A stretch of 64,000 nucleotides of DNA from Volvariella volvacea V23 (Eukaryota > Basidiomycota > Agaricomycetes > Agaricales > Pluteaceae), in the NCBI GenBank assembly GCA_000349905.1, contig KB722736.1, forward strand, positions 597,515 to 661,514, read 5' to 3'. Every line of letters starts with the position of its first letter. Position 1 is the first letter of the stretch. Under the pieces are notes generated by a model. The model ran no database searches. It was not told where the DNA came from and saw nothing but the letters and a program-made list of their open reading frames with translations. Positions 11,008 to 24,107 of this stretch are shown here, in pieces. A program made the position numbers and the translations under genes.

Positions 11008-12467
11008 ATGTCGTCCACGACACTTGGGTTCAGGCTTTCACGGGCGGCTCTTTCGATCATCTCACCACCGTGAGTACTGTCGAGCGTGTATTACGTCTTC
11101 ACAATCTTGTTCAATGCATTACTAGCATTCCTCATGCCTACAAGTGGGCTGCAGCGTACCAGCACACGCCTGAGAGGCCACTGTTGGACATGTCTCAAGG
11201 ATCACCTGGGTATCCACCTCCTGAAGAACTGCAAACCGCACTGGGAGCCGCTGGATCCTCGCGATCGGGATTTGGTTACTGTCCCGCCGCTGGCGAACTT
11301 GGATTACGACGCAGTTTGGCTGTTGAGATGAAAAGGGGTTATGGCGAGGATGCAGATATCACACCGCTGGACATTGCACTGACAGCTGGGTGTAACATGG
11401 CATTTGTTGCTGCGGTCATGACGCTGGCTGATGCCGGAGATGAAGTTATCCTGCCTGTACCATGGCGAGTTGCGCTGATGTCCCTTCCCAACATCTACAC
11501 AATAGTAACCCCAGTAAAGGTACTTTAACCATCAGTAAGTGCGCACTTTCGCCTTCTGAGCCTGTTACTGATCGCCGTTTGTAGGATGAGCCTTAATTTG
11601 CTTGGAATGAAAGCAGTTCCTCTTCCAACCAAGGCATCGGCCGGCTTTTTCCCTTCTGTCGAGGATTGTGAAGCACTAATCACGCCTTGGACACGGGCTA
11701 TTGCTCTCGTAACGCCTAATAACCCCGTGCGTCTCAACTCACCCTCTTCGGTCATGATTACTGGTTCAACTTCATTCAATCAGACCGGAGCGATTTATCC
11801 ATCCTCACTATTAGCTTCCTTCTTAGCGCTAGCTAGAAAGCACGACGTGGCTTTGATCCTCGACGAGACATACCGAGATTTCATTCTCACTGGCCCACCT
11901 CATAAACTCTTCGACTCTCAAGACTGGAGAACCAACCTTATCCACCTCTTTTCTTTCTCAAAATCCTATTGCATACCTGGCCATCGCTTAGGTGCTATTG
12001 TTGCCTCTCCGGCGTTCATCGAACAAGTCATCACCGTGTTAGACTGCCTGCAAATCTGTCCTCCCCGACCCCCTCAGATCGCACTTGAACCTCTCTTACC
12101 TGCTCTTCGTTCGTTTGTCCATCACAATGCCGTTCAGCTTGAGCAACGACACGCGTTATTCAAGAAGCTGCTTCCACAAGATTGGGTGATAGGGTCACAG
12201 GGTGCCTATTACACCTTCGTCAAGCATCCTTTCACAGGTGTTAGTGCTGAAGAAGTGTGCAAGAGGTTAGCGGTTGATCTGGGTGTGGTCACTTTGCCTG
12301 TCTCCTTCTTCCGAGATAACAGTACGAAGCCGGAAAGTGACGAAGACGATAGATGGGTGAGGTTTTCTGTTGTCAACGTAGATGACGAAAAGCTGGCCAG
12401 GGTCTGCGAGCGGTTGGCTGAAAGCGAAAAGGTCTTTGGATGGACTGTGAAAAGAAACCAAGATTAG
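11008..12467 (+). CDS. PLP-dependent class I/II aminotransferase
   Basis: This is a fold-type I PLP enzyme that transfers amino groups between an amino acid and a 2-oxo acid. It is probably cytosolic; its substrate cannot be told from sequence. Exons are 11008-11069, 11126-11464, 11520-11534, 11585-11726 and 11784-12467. Family landmarks in order are the N-terminal block SQGSPGYPPPEELQ, the cofactor-anchoring GCNMAF, PVPWYFNHQMSL (spanning a 15-nt micro-exon), TPNNPTGAIYP (spanning intron 4), LDETYRDF with the PLP-contacting Asp and Tyr, and SFSKSYCIPGHRLG with the Schiff-base lysine. Intron 2 uses a GC donor. Intron 4 is 57 nt, a multiple of three with no stop, so a careless model would retain it. 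It shares a divergent promoter with CAND1. All catalytic positions are present. Confidence 0.9.
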
Positions 12468-13051
12468 TGTACTCTGTATTTGGTCAATATGTTCAGGTGT
12501 AGGTGAGTAGTCATCTCCTGTACTCATAAAGGAACGCTAATTTGGCGATCTAGAGTATGAAAGAACCAATCAAAAATCTTTGATACCTTTGAATTCCCGA
12601 CTGAGGGTCTTGACGCGAAAGGTTCAGATCTTGAATGATATCCTGAGCAGCCCGATGTCAATCGGCAAGGACTAACAAAAACCCAAGGCAACAATAAGCG
12701 GAGTAAGTATTGTACTTCCAATTGGTATTTGTCGCTTGAAGATGTGCGAATGCCACATCCATGTCCTAAACCGCCAGCACATAACTCTTCCGTACTTACG
12801 CTCCAACGATTCAGGATACCTTTGCTGCCCTCATCAGGAAGAGCACTTGGTACGAGACTTCACAGCATTTACTGGACGCGCCTCGGTATTCAGGCGACTC
12901 AAGCCATCACATGACTTGCGAGGACGAGCATCATGGCCGATCAAGGTAAGCGATCAATGCCACATTTCCCAATACACCAGAGTGGCACGAACTTCGTCCC
13001 ACTCTGGCTCAGGTATTTAACTTGGTTTATGTCCTCAACACGACTCAACCT
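12468..13051. other. Intergenic region upstream of kinase B2
   Basis: A 584-bp region holds the aminotransferase 3' end and the B2 promoter. A TATTTAA element lies around 13013-13019, about 35-40 bp before the B2 start. No gene is supported. Confidence 0.4.
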
Positions 13052-15511
13052 ATGACAATGAACACCCCCACAAATATCACCGCCTACTTCAACGCCCTCT
13101 TTCAAGTCAAGAACGACATATATCCCATTTACCCTGAGTCCCAACATAGGTTAACGACCTCACCTCTACGACCATTTGACAGACATGTCAGCAGCCGCCT
13201 CTCTCTCAAAGTCGTCAAGCCCCTGTCCGGCATCATCTCTACCTTGATGTGTTTATGTGATTCAACCGTTTCCTCATACACCTCCACACACCCAAACATA
13301 AAGCCACCCAACAAACCCGACGCGTCAAATAAGTGGGGGAGCGACGACGTCAAGTCAGCCCATTCCCTCGCAGCATGCCACATCTCAAACACCCTGCCCA
13401 TCTACCGCAGCATCTCCACAATGCTCCTGCACCCAGACACTTTCGCTAGCGAGACTCCGATTATATATGGAGGATTCTTGCTGAGCGAGGCAGAATGCGG
13501 GCAGGGAATTTCTGTTGGCGCGTTGGCGCTGAGGCATCCCAGCACCTTTGATGGACCTGGACTCCAGTGGGACAAGGTGGAAGCATCCTTGCAGCGCAAA
13601 GTAGACAAGGTTCGCGAGCACGGCTCCGTGCTGGGGATGTGGTACTACCTGTCGTCGCGCGATGCGTGGGACGAGGAGATTATTTGGAACTTGGTGGGGA
13701 AGAGGAGTCGGAAGCCGCATTGGACTACGGCCACGACGTCCGACCATCCGATGCCCCCGCCGGCTATGCATGCGCCGATGCCTGTGGACGCGCCCTCGCC
13801 GCCCTGGGCGGGTCTTATGAGCGACGAGCCATTGGAAACGCGCGGAGTGGAGCAGGAGAGGAGGCCGGCTTCTGCCTCTCGCAGGAATTTGGAAGCGCAG
13901 CCACATACGACTGTGAGAGCTCCCAAGAAGCCACAGTACAGGTATCCACCGAGCCGGGCCAGACCGCGCGTAGACGAGTTTCTACAGAACGCTTGGGCAC
14001 AGGCTGTCCGGGACGACTGTACGTTCATCGTCTTCCATTGTGGGAAGTATGAGCGGATTGGGATACGACACAGGGAGATGCAGACGCTTTATTTGAGCGA
14101 TGTGATTGATACGGAGCAGTTTGGGATGTATGGGAAGCTGCAGCTCGGGTTGCATATTGCTATGGTAAAGGATGCGATGGAGAGAATGGAGGAGAGGGAG
14201 AGGCAGATGGGGAGGGAAAGGCAGATGGAGGAGAGGAAGGAGAAGAGGAAGAGGAAGGATGCGCAGAAGCCTGCAGATCGTATGTTGAGGAAGCGCAAGA
14301 GAGAGGCGTCGCCCGAGAGGGAGCGGGAGAGTAAACGCAAGAGAGCAAACGTGCAGTCAAAGCCGAGCGAGTTGACTCGGGAGGTATCCATCGAAGTGAG
14401 TAAATTGGTGAGTTTGTTGTTGGTACTTTAAGCTAACCTTGGGTCCTCAGGAAATGAAGCGCGAGACGAGCACACGGAAGCTGGCGTTGGTTAATTTCCG
14501 CTTTGGTGCGCTGGATTCGCCGCGTCCGAGCTCGTTCCTCCGTCATGAAGTGATTCATATCGGCGAGACACTCGTCGTGACCCATTTTGATACACCGAAT
14601 CCCAAGAACAAGTACCCACCTAAAGACTATATGAGTATAACGGTGGGGAAGTATATAGGTGGCGGGGCAAGCGGCGCCGTACATGAAGGCACATTATCAG
14701 TAACAACCAAGGATGGAGAGACGCTCCTTGTGCCCAAGGTTGCGTTGAAGTTTTTGACAAGGAAGATGGACCATTTTAGGTCTGGGAGAGAGTATTGGAT
14801 GTATGAGAGTATGGAAAGGAGGGGTGTTACAGGGGTGCCGGCTGTGTTTGGGCTGTTTTATGATTTGGAGACGGGGTGTATGATGCTTGTGATGCAGCAT
14901 ACGGGGATGACAATTCGAGAGATACGGAGTTATTTAAGAGAGGGACAGGAGTTGGTCACGAGGGAGCAGAGGTATGCGTTATTTAATTCATCTGACATTA
15001 TATTGTGAGATGATTAATCTTTGGTCTTAGGAAAGAGTTTTTAAGGATTTTGGGAGAGGTGCACCGGGCTGGGGTCCGCCATCGCGATATTAGAGGCCCC
15101 AATCTAATGATTGACCAGAGCGGTCAACCGTACATCATAGACTTCAATTCAGCTCATCTAGACGCGAACGAAGATAAAAACCAGGCCCGCTTGAAGGACG
15201 AGTTTAATAGGATGGAACGGTTATTGGCGGGAGAAAAGCGTGTGGTTGGATTATCTGAATATACAGACGTGGATGAACAGGGATTGGAAGCAGAGATAGA
15301 TCGTTTGCCATTCAAGGTGCGGATATTATTGCGACCGGAGCGTGTCGATAGCAGGGTTGTGGATATCAAGCAGGAAGAGGAGGTAAAGATACCGGAGTAC
15401 GAGGATGAGAACGAAGACGAAGACGAAGACGAAGACGAAGACGAAGATAATAACGAGGACGAGGACGAGTACCAGGGCTATGTTGCACGAGCGACTAGTT
15501 TTGAGGTATAA
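13052..15511 (+). CDS. FunK1-type kinase B2, intact, unpaired
   Basis: This is a fungal-type protein kinase of about 781 aa. Exons are 13052-14395 (or -14407; both donors are in phase), 14451-14971 and 15031-15511. The ATG at 13058 is an alternative start. The N-terminal domain contains the block shared with all A and B genes (DCTFIVFHCGKYERIGIRHR). A Lys/Arg-rich stretch (RKEKRKRKDAQK, RKRKRE) follows and looks like a nuclear localisation signal. The kinase domain has IGGGASGAVHEG, VALKFL, HRDIRGPNLM and IIDFNSAH. HRD and the catalytic asparagine are intact and DFG reads DFN. The C-terminus is a long Glu/Asp run. B2 is more diverged than B1, B3 and B4, and no type A gene precedes it. The exon layout and phases are the same as in the paired copies. 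Confidence 0.85.
15410..15468 (+). repeat. GACGAA-type simple repeat coding an acidic run
   Basis: Near-perfect tandem GAAGAC/GAGGAC hexamers within the last exon of B2 encode alternating Glu and Asp. The repeat probably expands and contracts by slippage and changes the length of the acidic tail. Confidence 0.75.
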
Positions 15512-16451
15512 AATATCCTACAATTACTGTATTTAATGAGGGTTTTATTGTATAGTATTAATCCTAAAAATTTCTTAAATACCGAATCGATCTGGATGTG
15601 CCTCGGAAGCCGCCGCTGATACTGAGGTGGGGCAAGCTGTCATAGGATAGGACGTACAATCGTAGGTATGATATCATGATAACCTATTCGAAATGCATTC
15701 CCTGTGATCAATGACGTCCCTCGTAGCCGATGTGGTATTGAGAATGCAGTTCCCTGGCAGTGTCGGTGCCACGTGGAAAGAGGCACCCCAGGTTGCCCTG
15801 GGTTGGGCAACAGAGCATCCTGAACTAGAAAAACAAAAAAAGACCAACTCCACCGGTACCCTCTCATCCCTGATCTATAAAATGAGAATTATCATCGAGT
15901 TTATCTAATACGACGCAGTTTGTATTTCATTTACGAGTTATTTCCCGTGGAAGCGGCGCAGAGTAGTAATCTGAAGCAAAGAGCCGCCGCAGCCTGAGGC
16001 AAAGCTTTGCAACAAGTCGTTTAGCTATCAATTCAGTCACTTGGAGCAATTAGGTGTCAGTGTGTGCCACTGCGTGGAGTTGAACCCATGACTGATGGTA
16101 AGGTCCATATGGATGACCTGTAACGCCTCATTTTGAGCCGCGTGTTGAGCATGATGCAGGATACATCGATCTTCATGTCGGTTTGTACGTATATGTTTAC
16201 TAGTATAACCATTACATATCCGATAATATATTAAAAAGGGAATCTACGGCAATGTGGTATCATAGAACATATACAATGATGGGTGGTGATGGATGTACAA
16301 TGATGATAACAATACATAAGGGAATGCTGGCGATGGATCGATGGGTGCGCGTGGACTCTGGAGGAAAATAGCGTAATCGTATGGCCTAGCTTCCCGGCAG
16401 CTTATGCCATGAGGTCGTTCACGAAAGCTGAGAGTTTGTGTGTGGCATCAG
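15512..16451. other. Intergenic region, no gene seen
   Basis: This 940-bp stretch lies between convergent genes. Short reading frames around 15640-15908 show no family features. A tRNA-like T-loop motif near 16075-16100 lacks matching stems. The remainder is AT-rich. Confidence 0.4.
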
Positions 16452-16979
16452 TTACTCGCTCATGGCGCACCCATAGTCGCGCAGGAGGTCTGATGTGTAT
16501 GGTGTAAGAGGCTTGATGTCACCATTCAGGGGCGAAAAATATCTCCGAATCTTGCCATATTGGACAAAGAACCACAGGTTGTCGCCCTGACGGTAAAAAC
16601 GTGAGTATTGTTCTGGATATGGCAAAATGGAGAGAAAATACTTACACCTCTGGTCCTGCCTACTCGAGGCTGGCCTACCACTTGGCCGCGGCGCCAGATG
16701 CCACCTTTTGATTTGACATATACCTGATCACCTGCCTGGATTGATAAATCAGTTGCATCAGTCAAGAATGGAATTAGCCGGTGCAAAGCAATTGATATTT
16801 ACCCGGAAGAAGTAACTGCAACCCTCGTCGGGATCGCTGAATTCGAGGTCGGAGGCTTCTAGGCTCTCGTTCGCTCGTTCGAATTGTTCGAGCTCATCTG
16901 GGCTCGGGTGTCTTAGTTTTTGATTCTCAATGGATCGCTCAGAGCGAGTGGGTGATGATCGAGTGTGTACAGAAGGCAT
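16452..16979 (-). CDS. Small 133-aa protein with a possible SH3-like/Tudor-like domain
   Basis: Three exons (16979-16803, 16735-16646, 16586-16452), all phase 0, give 133 aa. The start is the ATG at 16979 (MPSVHTRSS). The N-terminus is charged (RSSPTRSERSIENQKLRH, then an acidic SDLEFSDPDEG). The core AGDQVYVKSKGGIWRRGQVV resembles the first strands of SH3-like barrels such as Tudor or PWWP, where an aromatic/basic strand follows a turn. It continues DNLWFFVQYGKIRRYFSP. I do not recognise the exact family. A chromatin- or RNA-related role would be a guess. It is divergent from VPS4. Confidence 0.6.
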
Positions 16980-17682
16980 GGCTTTGGCGAATGAGAAGAG
17001 GGCAGGGGGATGTGTGACTAAAAACGGAGGCGCAGATGCTTTGTGCAGGGGGAAGTTGCAAGATGGGAAGAAGGTCAATGGATTTATAACAGGGGAATAG
17101 CTAGTTCGAGTGCTGTGAGACGGAAGAAAGGGAGGAGAATAAGATCTGTCTTCTTATAGGCAGGCTGTGCCACACGTTGTGGCCATGGTCCTTTGTTGGA
17201 TCAATGCGTAAACAAGGGTGCATAGACCGGACGGAGTGAGGATTCGCCTATAAAGGGTGATATGACACAGTTATGTCTTTGTCAAGTTCCACCCCGCACA
17301 GCACAATTGCGCAGGAACTTGCGAGATAATTCTCAATGCCCGAGTTGTACACTAATGGCCGGCCTCAGGCTACCAACCTTGGCAATTCGCTTGTTGGTTG
17401 CTGATTGTTCGTTTCGAGGAACACGTGGGGAGGAGCTGTATGCAGGTCCTCATACCTTCACGGCCTCACATTGGCTGTAGTGTTCATAATTGCATTGACT
17501 CGTCGGAAGTCACAACTGGTCCCTGCGGCTGCGGCGTAGTACTGTCATGGGCGCGTCGGCAATTTAAGCGCCCGTTCAATGCGGTGAGATCCTAACAGGA
17601 ACAAACACCCAGGAGACAACTCTTGGCGCTCGATTTATTGGCTAAGCCGATCCAGCCTGCGGCACATTATACCACCGATTTC
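16980..17682. other. Divergent intergenic region before VPS4
   Basis: About 700 bp lie between divergent starts, presumably holding the promoters. A TATAAA-like motif is near 17250. Reading frames at 17262-17595 have no recognisable features and no splice-supported extension. Confidence 0.4.
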
Positions 17683-19331
<1,649 letters not shown>

Positions 19332-20027
19332 TTTTACTTTTTTTCCCCCCAATTACGGCATTGTATTTTTCTCCCCACAATTTCGCCTAGTTGCTTCAAT
19401 TGCATTGGAATTTTATTGGTGTTGTATTCGTGCCTCGACTTTGGCCACTTGCATCCGTTCCTCGGGTCTTGATACCGATCAGCCACGAATGTTGCTCATG
19501 AGCGAGATGCGTCGTGTCGCATACCGACCATCGTCTCATCTCGCTGCAGTATGGGCTAAAACTTACGACTCGCATAGATGGTGGTCCGTGAGTTTATTGT
19601 CCTTGTATAATCAAGAGGCTAGGTACCTTCACTTTTTTTGTATGCTATAGCGTATTATGGCGCATTCATTGTTGCTCGTGCTAGGGCTGACTACTTTTAT
19701 CCACGACCTCCGTGTTCGCAAACAATACACAGGATCATTGCGCTAGCAATTTCCAGATGATCCCCACACCAGTGGAGGGCGAGTTTATACAGCTCAACAC
19801 AGCTCCGTACAAACGATAAGCCAACTGTCCTGGTGTGGACGACGCCAAGAAGTATTTCACATGATCTTTTTGTGATATAGCGTGGTCGAATGGTGATTAC
19901 GCCTTCTTCACGTTTCGGCCTTAACATGCTTTGGCTTTGAGAAGTATGTCAATATTGATCATATCTATTAAGTAGTGCCACTGCTATCCCTTCTGGTTAT
20001 TACTTGATATATTGAATTAACGAACTA
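19332..20027. other. Convergent intergenic region, no gene seen
   Basis: Almost 700 bp lie between the VPS4 and GDSL 3' ends. Reading frames at 19318-19650 and 19697-19927 have no protein features. The region is longer than a typical pair of 3' UTRs here. Confidence 0.4.
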
Positions 20028-21088
20028 CTACATGTTTGGTAATGGCGTATCGGCCTTTTGTGGTTGGATGCTTTTCCAGAGTGCCAATAGCTCCTGTGCT
20101 ATGATCGCGTGTACTTCGGTTGTGGGGTGTGTCCCGTCCACGAAAATCGCGCTGCGCGGGCTACGCAGATCCGCCTCGGAAAAGCCAAAGGCTACAGGAT
20201 CTTTCAGGAGACGAGAGAAAAAGTCCCATGAAGAATATATCATGACCGTAACGTCGTCATGTGCAGAAATGAATAACTGCGCGCCAGCGTGGAGTAATGG
20301 ATTCCAAGCCGAATAGGCCTCCTTTAGTTGGGAAGACTCCAAACCTGCTATGATGGTCAAGGTGGAAGACGGAGATGTTTTTGAGACTCACGGCCAGGAT
20401 ATTCGTGAAGAGGTGGCACGTCAATGAGGCAGAAGTTTCGTGCGCCTGATTGATACAGCTGATCGTAGAGTTCAAACAATTCATTGATGCTGGACTGGGC
20501 GCCTTTGTGTGGGTTCCATATGTTCCGTCTTGCTCCTAGTTAGTTTCAGGAAAGGCAGTGTAGAGGACGACCGACCCGCAGTCATTTATTCCAATCCAAG
20601 AGACTTCCGCGATTTAGTGAGCTTAAACGAAAGGATATAGGAATGTTAAGCTCACCAAAAAGAGTGTCGTTAGGGCTCCACTGAGCCCAGTCTGACCTGT
20701 TCCCAACGTGAGGAAGGAACTCCTTGAATACTTGTCTTTTCATTCCGGCAACAGTGTCGCCACCCAGTGCATAATCATACCTCGGATCTCAGGGCCTTCA
20801 CTTTCTGTACGACATGGCCGACCCAATTCGGCTTTGGAACAATTTCGTTAGTCTCCTGGTCGATCTGGTCGCAGTACGTGAAGCCTGGAAAGGTGACACC
20901 TAGTGGCTCCTCGGCGGTTGGATGTGGTGAGTGGGAGTTATATCCAACTGAACAGTACGATGCGCCACTAGTTTAGTCAGCGAGAATGGGATAAGTGCTT
21001 GCAATGAACGACGTATGACTCACAAGACTACCAAGTACTTGATGCTGTGAGATCCTGTCCAGTGTTGCGCGACAGAGAGCACGGACAT
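20028..21088 (-). CDS. GDSL/SGNH esterase, CE16-like, possibly disrupted
   Basis: SGNH hydrolases of this fungal type remove acetyl groups from sugars and are usually secreted. Blocks in order are IKYLVVFGASYCSVGYN (block I; the nucleophile Ser is present, but GDS reads GAS), PNWVGHVVQ, YDYALGGDTVAG (block II Gly), VSWIGINDCG (block III Asn), DVPPLHEYPG and VDGTHPTTEVH (block V Asp and His). Five or more exons are joined by short introns. The ATG at 21088 (MSVLSVAQHW) gives no signal peptide, so an upstream exon may be missing from this model. Between PNWV and YDYALGG, near 20780, the frame changes by one base with no plausible intron. It is either a pseudogene, an unusual splice or an assembly error. 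Confidence 0.65.
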
Positions 21089-21665
21089 ACTAGAAACGCG
21101 AATGCTTTCGCTGTAGTTCACGTTGACCCTTTCCAACACCATGCGACAACTTGACTCGTCCCGGTGTCGGTTTAGTTCTCCACGTAGTCACAGGCACTTA
21201 TTCATTTACCTTCAGTGAACTTGAACTGACATCATCTTCGTGATAATAAGTCAAGATGACCTCCACTAATCATGGCAAAACGGCCAGTGAACAAGTCCGT
21301 GGTGGCATAGGTGTAGTGATTTGTAACGGTCGGACTTGCCAGTGGATCAGCGAAGTAAAATGCATCCCCGAAGAGAAAACCCATGGGCCTACCACTGGTC
21401 CCGAAAGGTGAGTTGGCAGGAGATGTGATGCTCAAAACGCATAAAATGACGGCGCAGTAGTGACATGCCACTTGTACAATATATTAGCATTCCCCATTTT
21501 GCTTGGACACGCGATTCCGTCAAATGTATTTATGACCACTCCCGCTTTACCTCTCCAAATCGTGAGCTGGGAGAGACAGTGCAGCCATATATTTATATAT
21601 ATCCTAACTTTGTAAGAGATGTGCGAAAACGAATGACGGTCGGCAAGTGATGAATCTCAAAGTCG
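21089..21665. other. Region between GDSL gene and kinase B3
   Basis: This 577-bp stretch holds the GDSL 5' region and the B3 3' UTR. A frame at 21471-21232 starts with a hydrophobic, signal-like stretch but has no ATG there, so it was not called. Bases 21560-21665 on the minus strand closely match the region after B1 (3247-3320), showing that the duplication includes 3' UTR. Confidence 0.4.
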
Positions 21666-24005
21666 TCAAGGACTTGATTCTACAGAGTCCACACCTATTT
21701 CTGAATCTAAACTTAAGTTGGAGCTCGAGGTGGAGTTCGGATTCGAATCTGAAGATGAGTCCGAATCCGAGTTGGAAAGTGTACTCGTATCAGCCTGAGG
21801 GCGGAGCAGAGATTTTATACGCCGAGGCAAAGACTCGATGCGTGACTCCAACGTGTCCGACTCCAAATCAGACCACGTAACGGAGATATTGTTTGCCTCT
21901 TCATCACCATCCAAAAGTCGTTTCATCTTCTCCACCTCCTGTTCTGCTTCATCAGGCTGCTTCGCAGCATCTAAATGAGATGCATTGAAATCAATGACAT
22001 ATGGTTGGCCGTCATCGTCAATGGTCATATTTCCCCATCTCAGATCTCGATGACGGATACCTGCGTTATGTATATCTTCGAGAGTACGAAGAAAGGCTTC
22101 CCTGATCAAAGTTCATTGTAACTTGGATAGATGGGATGAAATGGAAAGTAGCAGACGAACCTTTGTGTTTGAGAGACAAGACGTTCATCAGCTCTCAAAG
22201 ACATATGACGAGTACCCAACGTGATCCCTGTGTAAGACACCACCAATGCCATCCAGTTCTCTTCAAGGTCTTGAAAAAGGCCAAACGTAGTTGGTACGCC
22301 CATTACATTTGCAGCCTCCAAACGCCCATAAATCCAATACTCTCTTTCTAATTTCCACTTCGCAAGATCCTTGGTAACAAATTTAACGGCAACCTTGCGA
22401 AGCACATGTGTAGAATCGTCGCCGCTCTTGACTGAGAGGGTTGCCTTGTACACCGTACCACTAGCCCCCCATCCGATATAATCATCTACCGTAAGGGTTA
22501 TATAGTCCGACGATGGATAAGTGTTTTTGGGGTTGGGCTGAACGAAGTTGGTCACAACAACGTACCCCTTCGAATGGATGATTTCGCGTCGAAGGTACGA
22601 GGCGGGATGTGGGGAACGATGATAGTGGTCGTGGTTGAAATTCACTAACATCAATTTGCGAGACTCGGTCTCGCGCTTCATTTCCTGTACATATTCAATG
22701 ATGGTCCATGGGCACCCTTAGAAACCATGTACTCACAGCAACAGATACGTCACGTATCACGTCTGCAGGTGGCTGAGTTAGGGGTACACCTCGTTTTGCT
22801 CGCTTGCTTGCCCTGTAAGGGGCCCCTTCCCTTTTGCGCTTCCGGAGTGCGCGGTTGTTTTGATTCGGCGTCTGCTCGCGCTTCAATCGCTCGTCCGACC
22901 GGGACATTGCATCCTGGATAATGGCGATATACAACCCTATTTGCAGTTTCCCATAAAGATCAAATTTAGTTGTGTCGATCACGTCACTGAGGTAGAGTGT
23001 TTGTGTCGCTCGGTGTCGAATCCCAATCCGCTCATACCGGCCACAATGGAAGATGAGGAACGTTGAATCTTCTCGTACGGCATGAATCCAGCCTCTTTGT
23101 AGGTATTCATCGACCTGAGGCCGATATGGCTTGCAAGGGGGGTATCTGTATTTCGGTCTATTGGGAGTTATCGCTGTGTTCAAATGCCGTCGGCTCTGGT
23201 AATAGGACCGCGATGGCGTGATGCGACGAAAAGAAACGGTATTGGTATAAGTACTTCGAGTGTTGTGTTGCTGGTCTTGGAGCAAAGACAACCAGGGTGG
23301 TGAAGATGCATCAGGAGGTGCCATGCCAGTTGGCGGTGAGGATGGTGACGAGATTGTCATCCCAGATGTTTGTGGAGTCGACCATTTTGGCTTTCGAGCC
23401 CTAGTCCCTCCCAGTTTTCGGATGATCAGCTCGTCCCTCCCATCAGATGAGGTTAGGAAGTACCATACTGCCAGGTTGGATCGGTATTTTTGCAATGCAC
23501 CTAGTTTCTCCCTAGTCGAATCATTTAACCCCCACCCTTGTGCATTGCCGTTTTGATGTCGAATCTTTACCGTTTGTGCTGCAGTAGCTGAGCTTGTTTC
23601 CACATCCCCGGCGAAGTCGCTCCAAGTTATGATGTTTGCTGACTCACAATGGAGGAGTACAGCCGAAACGAATCTGCGTAGGACTATACCTGCTTGTTGA
23701 TGTTGATTTGCAGTCTCATCAGCCGGACCAATAGGAAAGGACCGATGCGAGTGCCAGGAAGAAAGATTGCGTGGCTCCATGTCCAAGTGCTCAGCTCTAT
23801 AGGAGGAGACAACACCATCACACAGTTGGAGCAAAAGAGGAACAATTCCAGGCAGTGGTCGCACCGTTGTGAGGGTAAGATGATCAACGATATGCTTGTC
23901 GAGATATTTCAGGGGGGATACAAGTAGTTTGGAGTCGCAGACATTCTCTTTGATGATGTTTGTCCATGAGAAGATGGTGGAAAGATAGTCTTCGAGGCTT
24001 TCCAT
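21666..24005 (-). CDS. FunK1-type kinase B3, intact
   Basis: Exons 24005-22737, 22684-22161 and 22101-21666 read through as 742 aa. The start MESLEDYLSTIF is preceded in frame by two codons beginning with GTG; the ATG was preferred. The N-terminal domain (LDKHIVDHLTL ... PLPGIVPLLLQL) resembles the start of type A (FYDQHMHKELLLKKV). The shared block is EDSTFLIFHCGRYERIGIRH ... TLYLSDVID. A bipartite basic segment (RKRKREGAPYRASKRAKRG) suggests nuclear entry. The kinase domain keeps IGWGASGTVYKA, VAVKFV, the alphaC EREYWIY, HRDLRWGN and VIDFNASH (DFG as DFN). The tail is Ser/Asp-rich and acidic. It follows A3 on the same strand with a 102-bp gap. This copy and A3 are the best material for studying the pair. 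Confidence 0.9.
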
Positions 24006-24107
24006 GAACACGATCGTTGGACAACATCCGAATTCACAATTTCAACATCTACGTGCACGTGATATGTAATCAACAATAATATTAATGGAGCTACCCAATG
24101 CCGACCC

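Noticed and set aside
13385..13906. 173-codon minus-strand frame inside B2
   Set aside because: It is antisense to a clearly conserved coding exon, Arg/His-rich from GC-rich complement, and has no counterpart in the other B genes.
16060..16150. tRNA gene on the minus strand
   Set aside because: GGGTTCAACTCC resembles a T-arm, but only two stem pairs form and no cloverleaf can be drawn.
21232..21471. Signal-peptide exon of the GDSL esterase
   Set aside because: The hydrophobic stretch begins with GTG rather than ATG and no splice pair joins it in frame to the block I exon.
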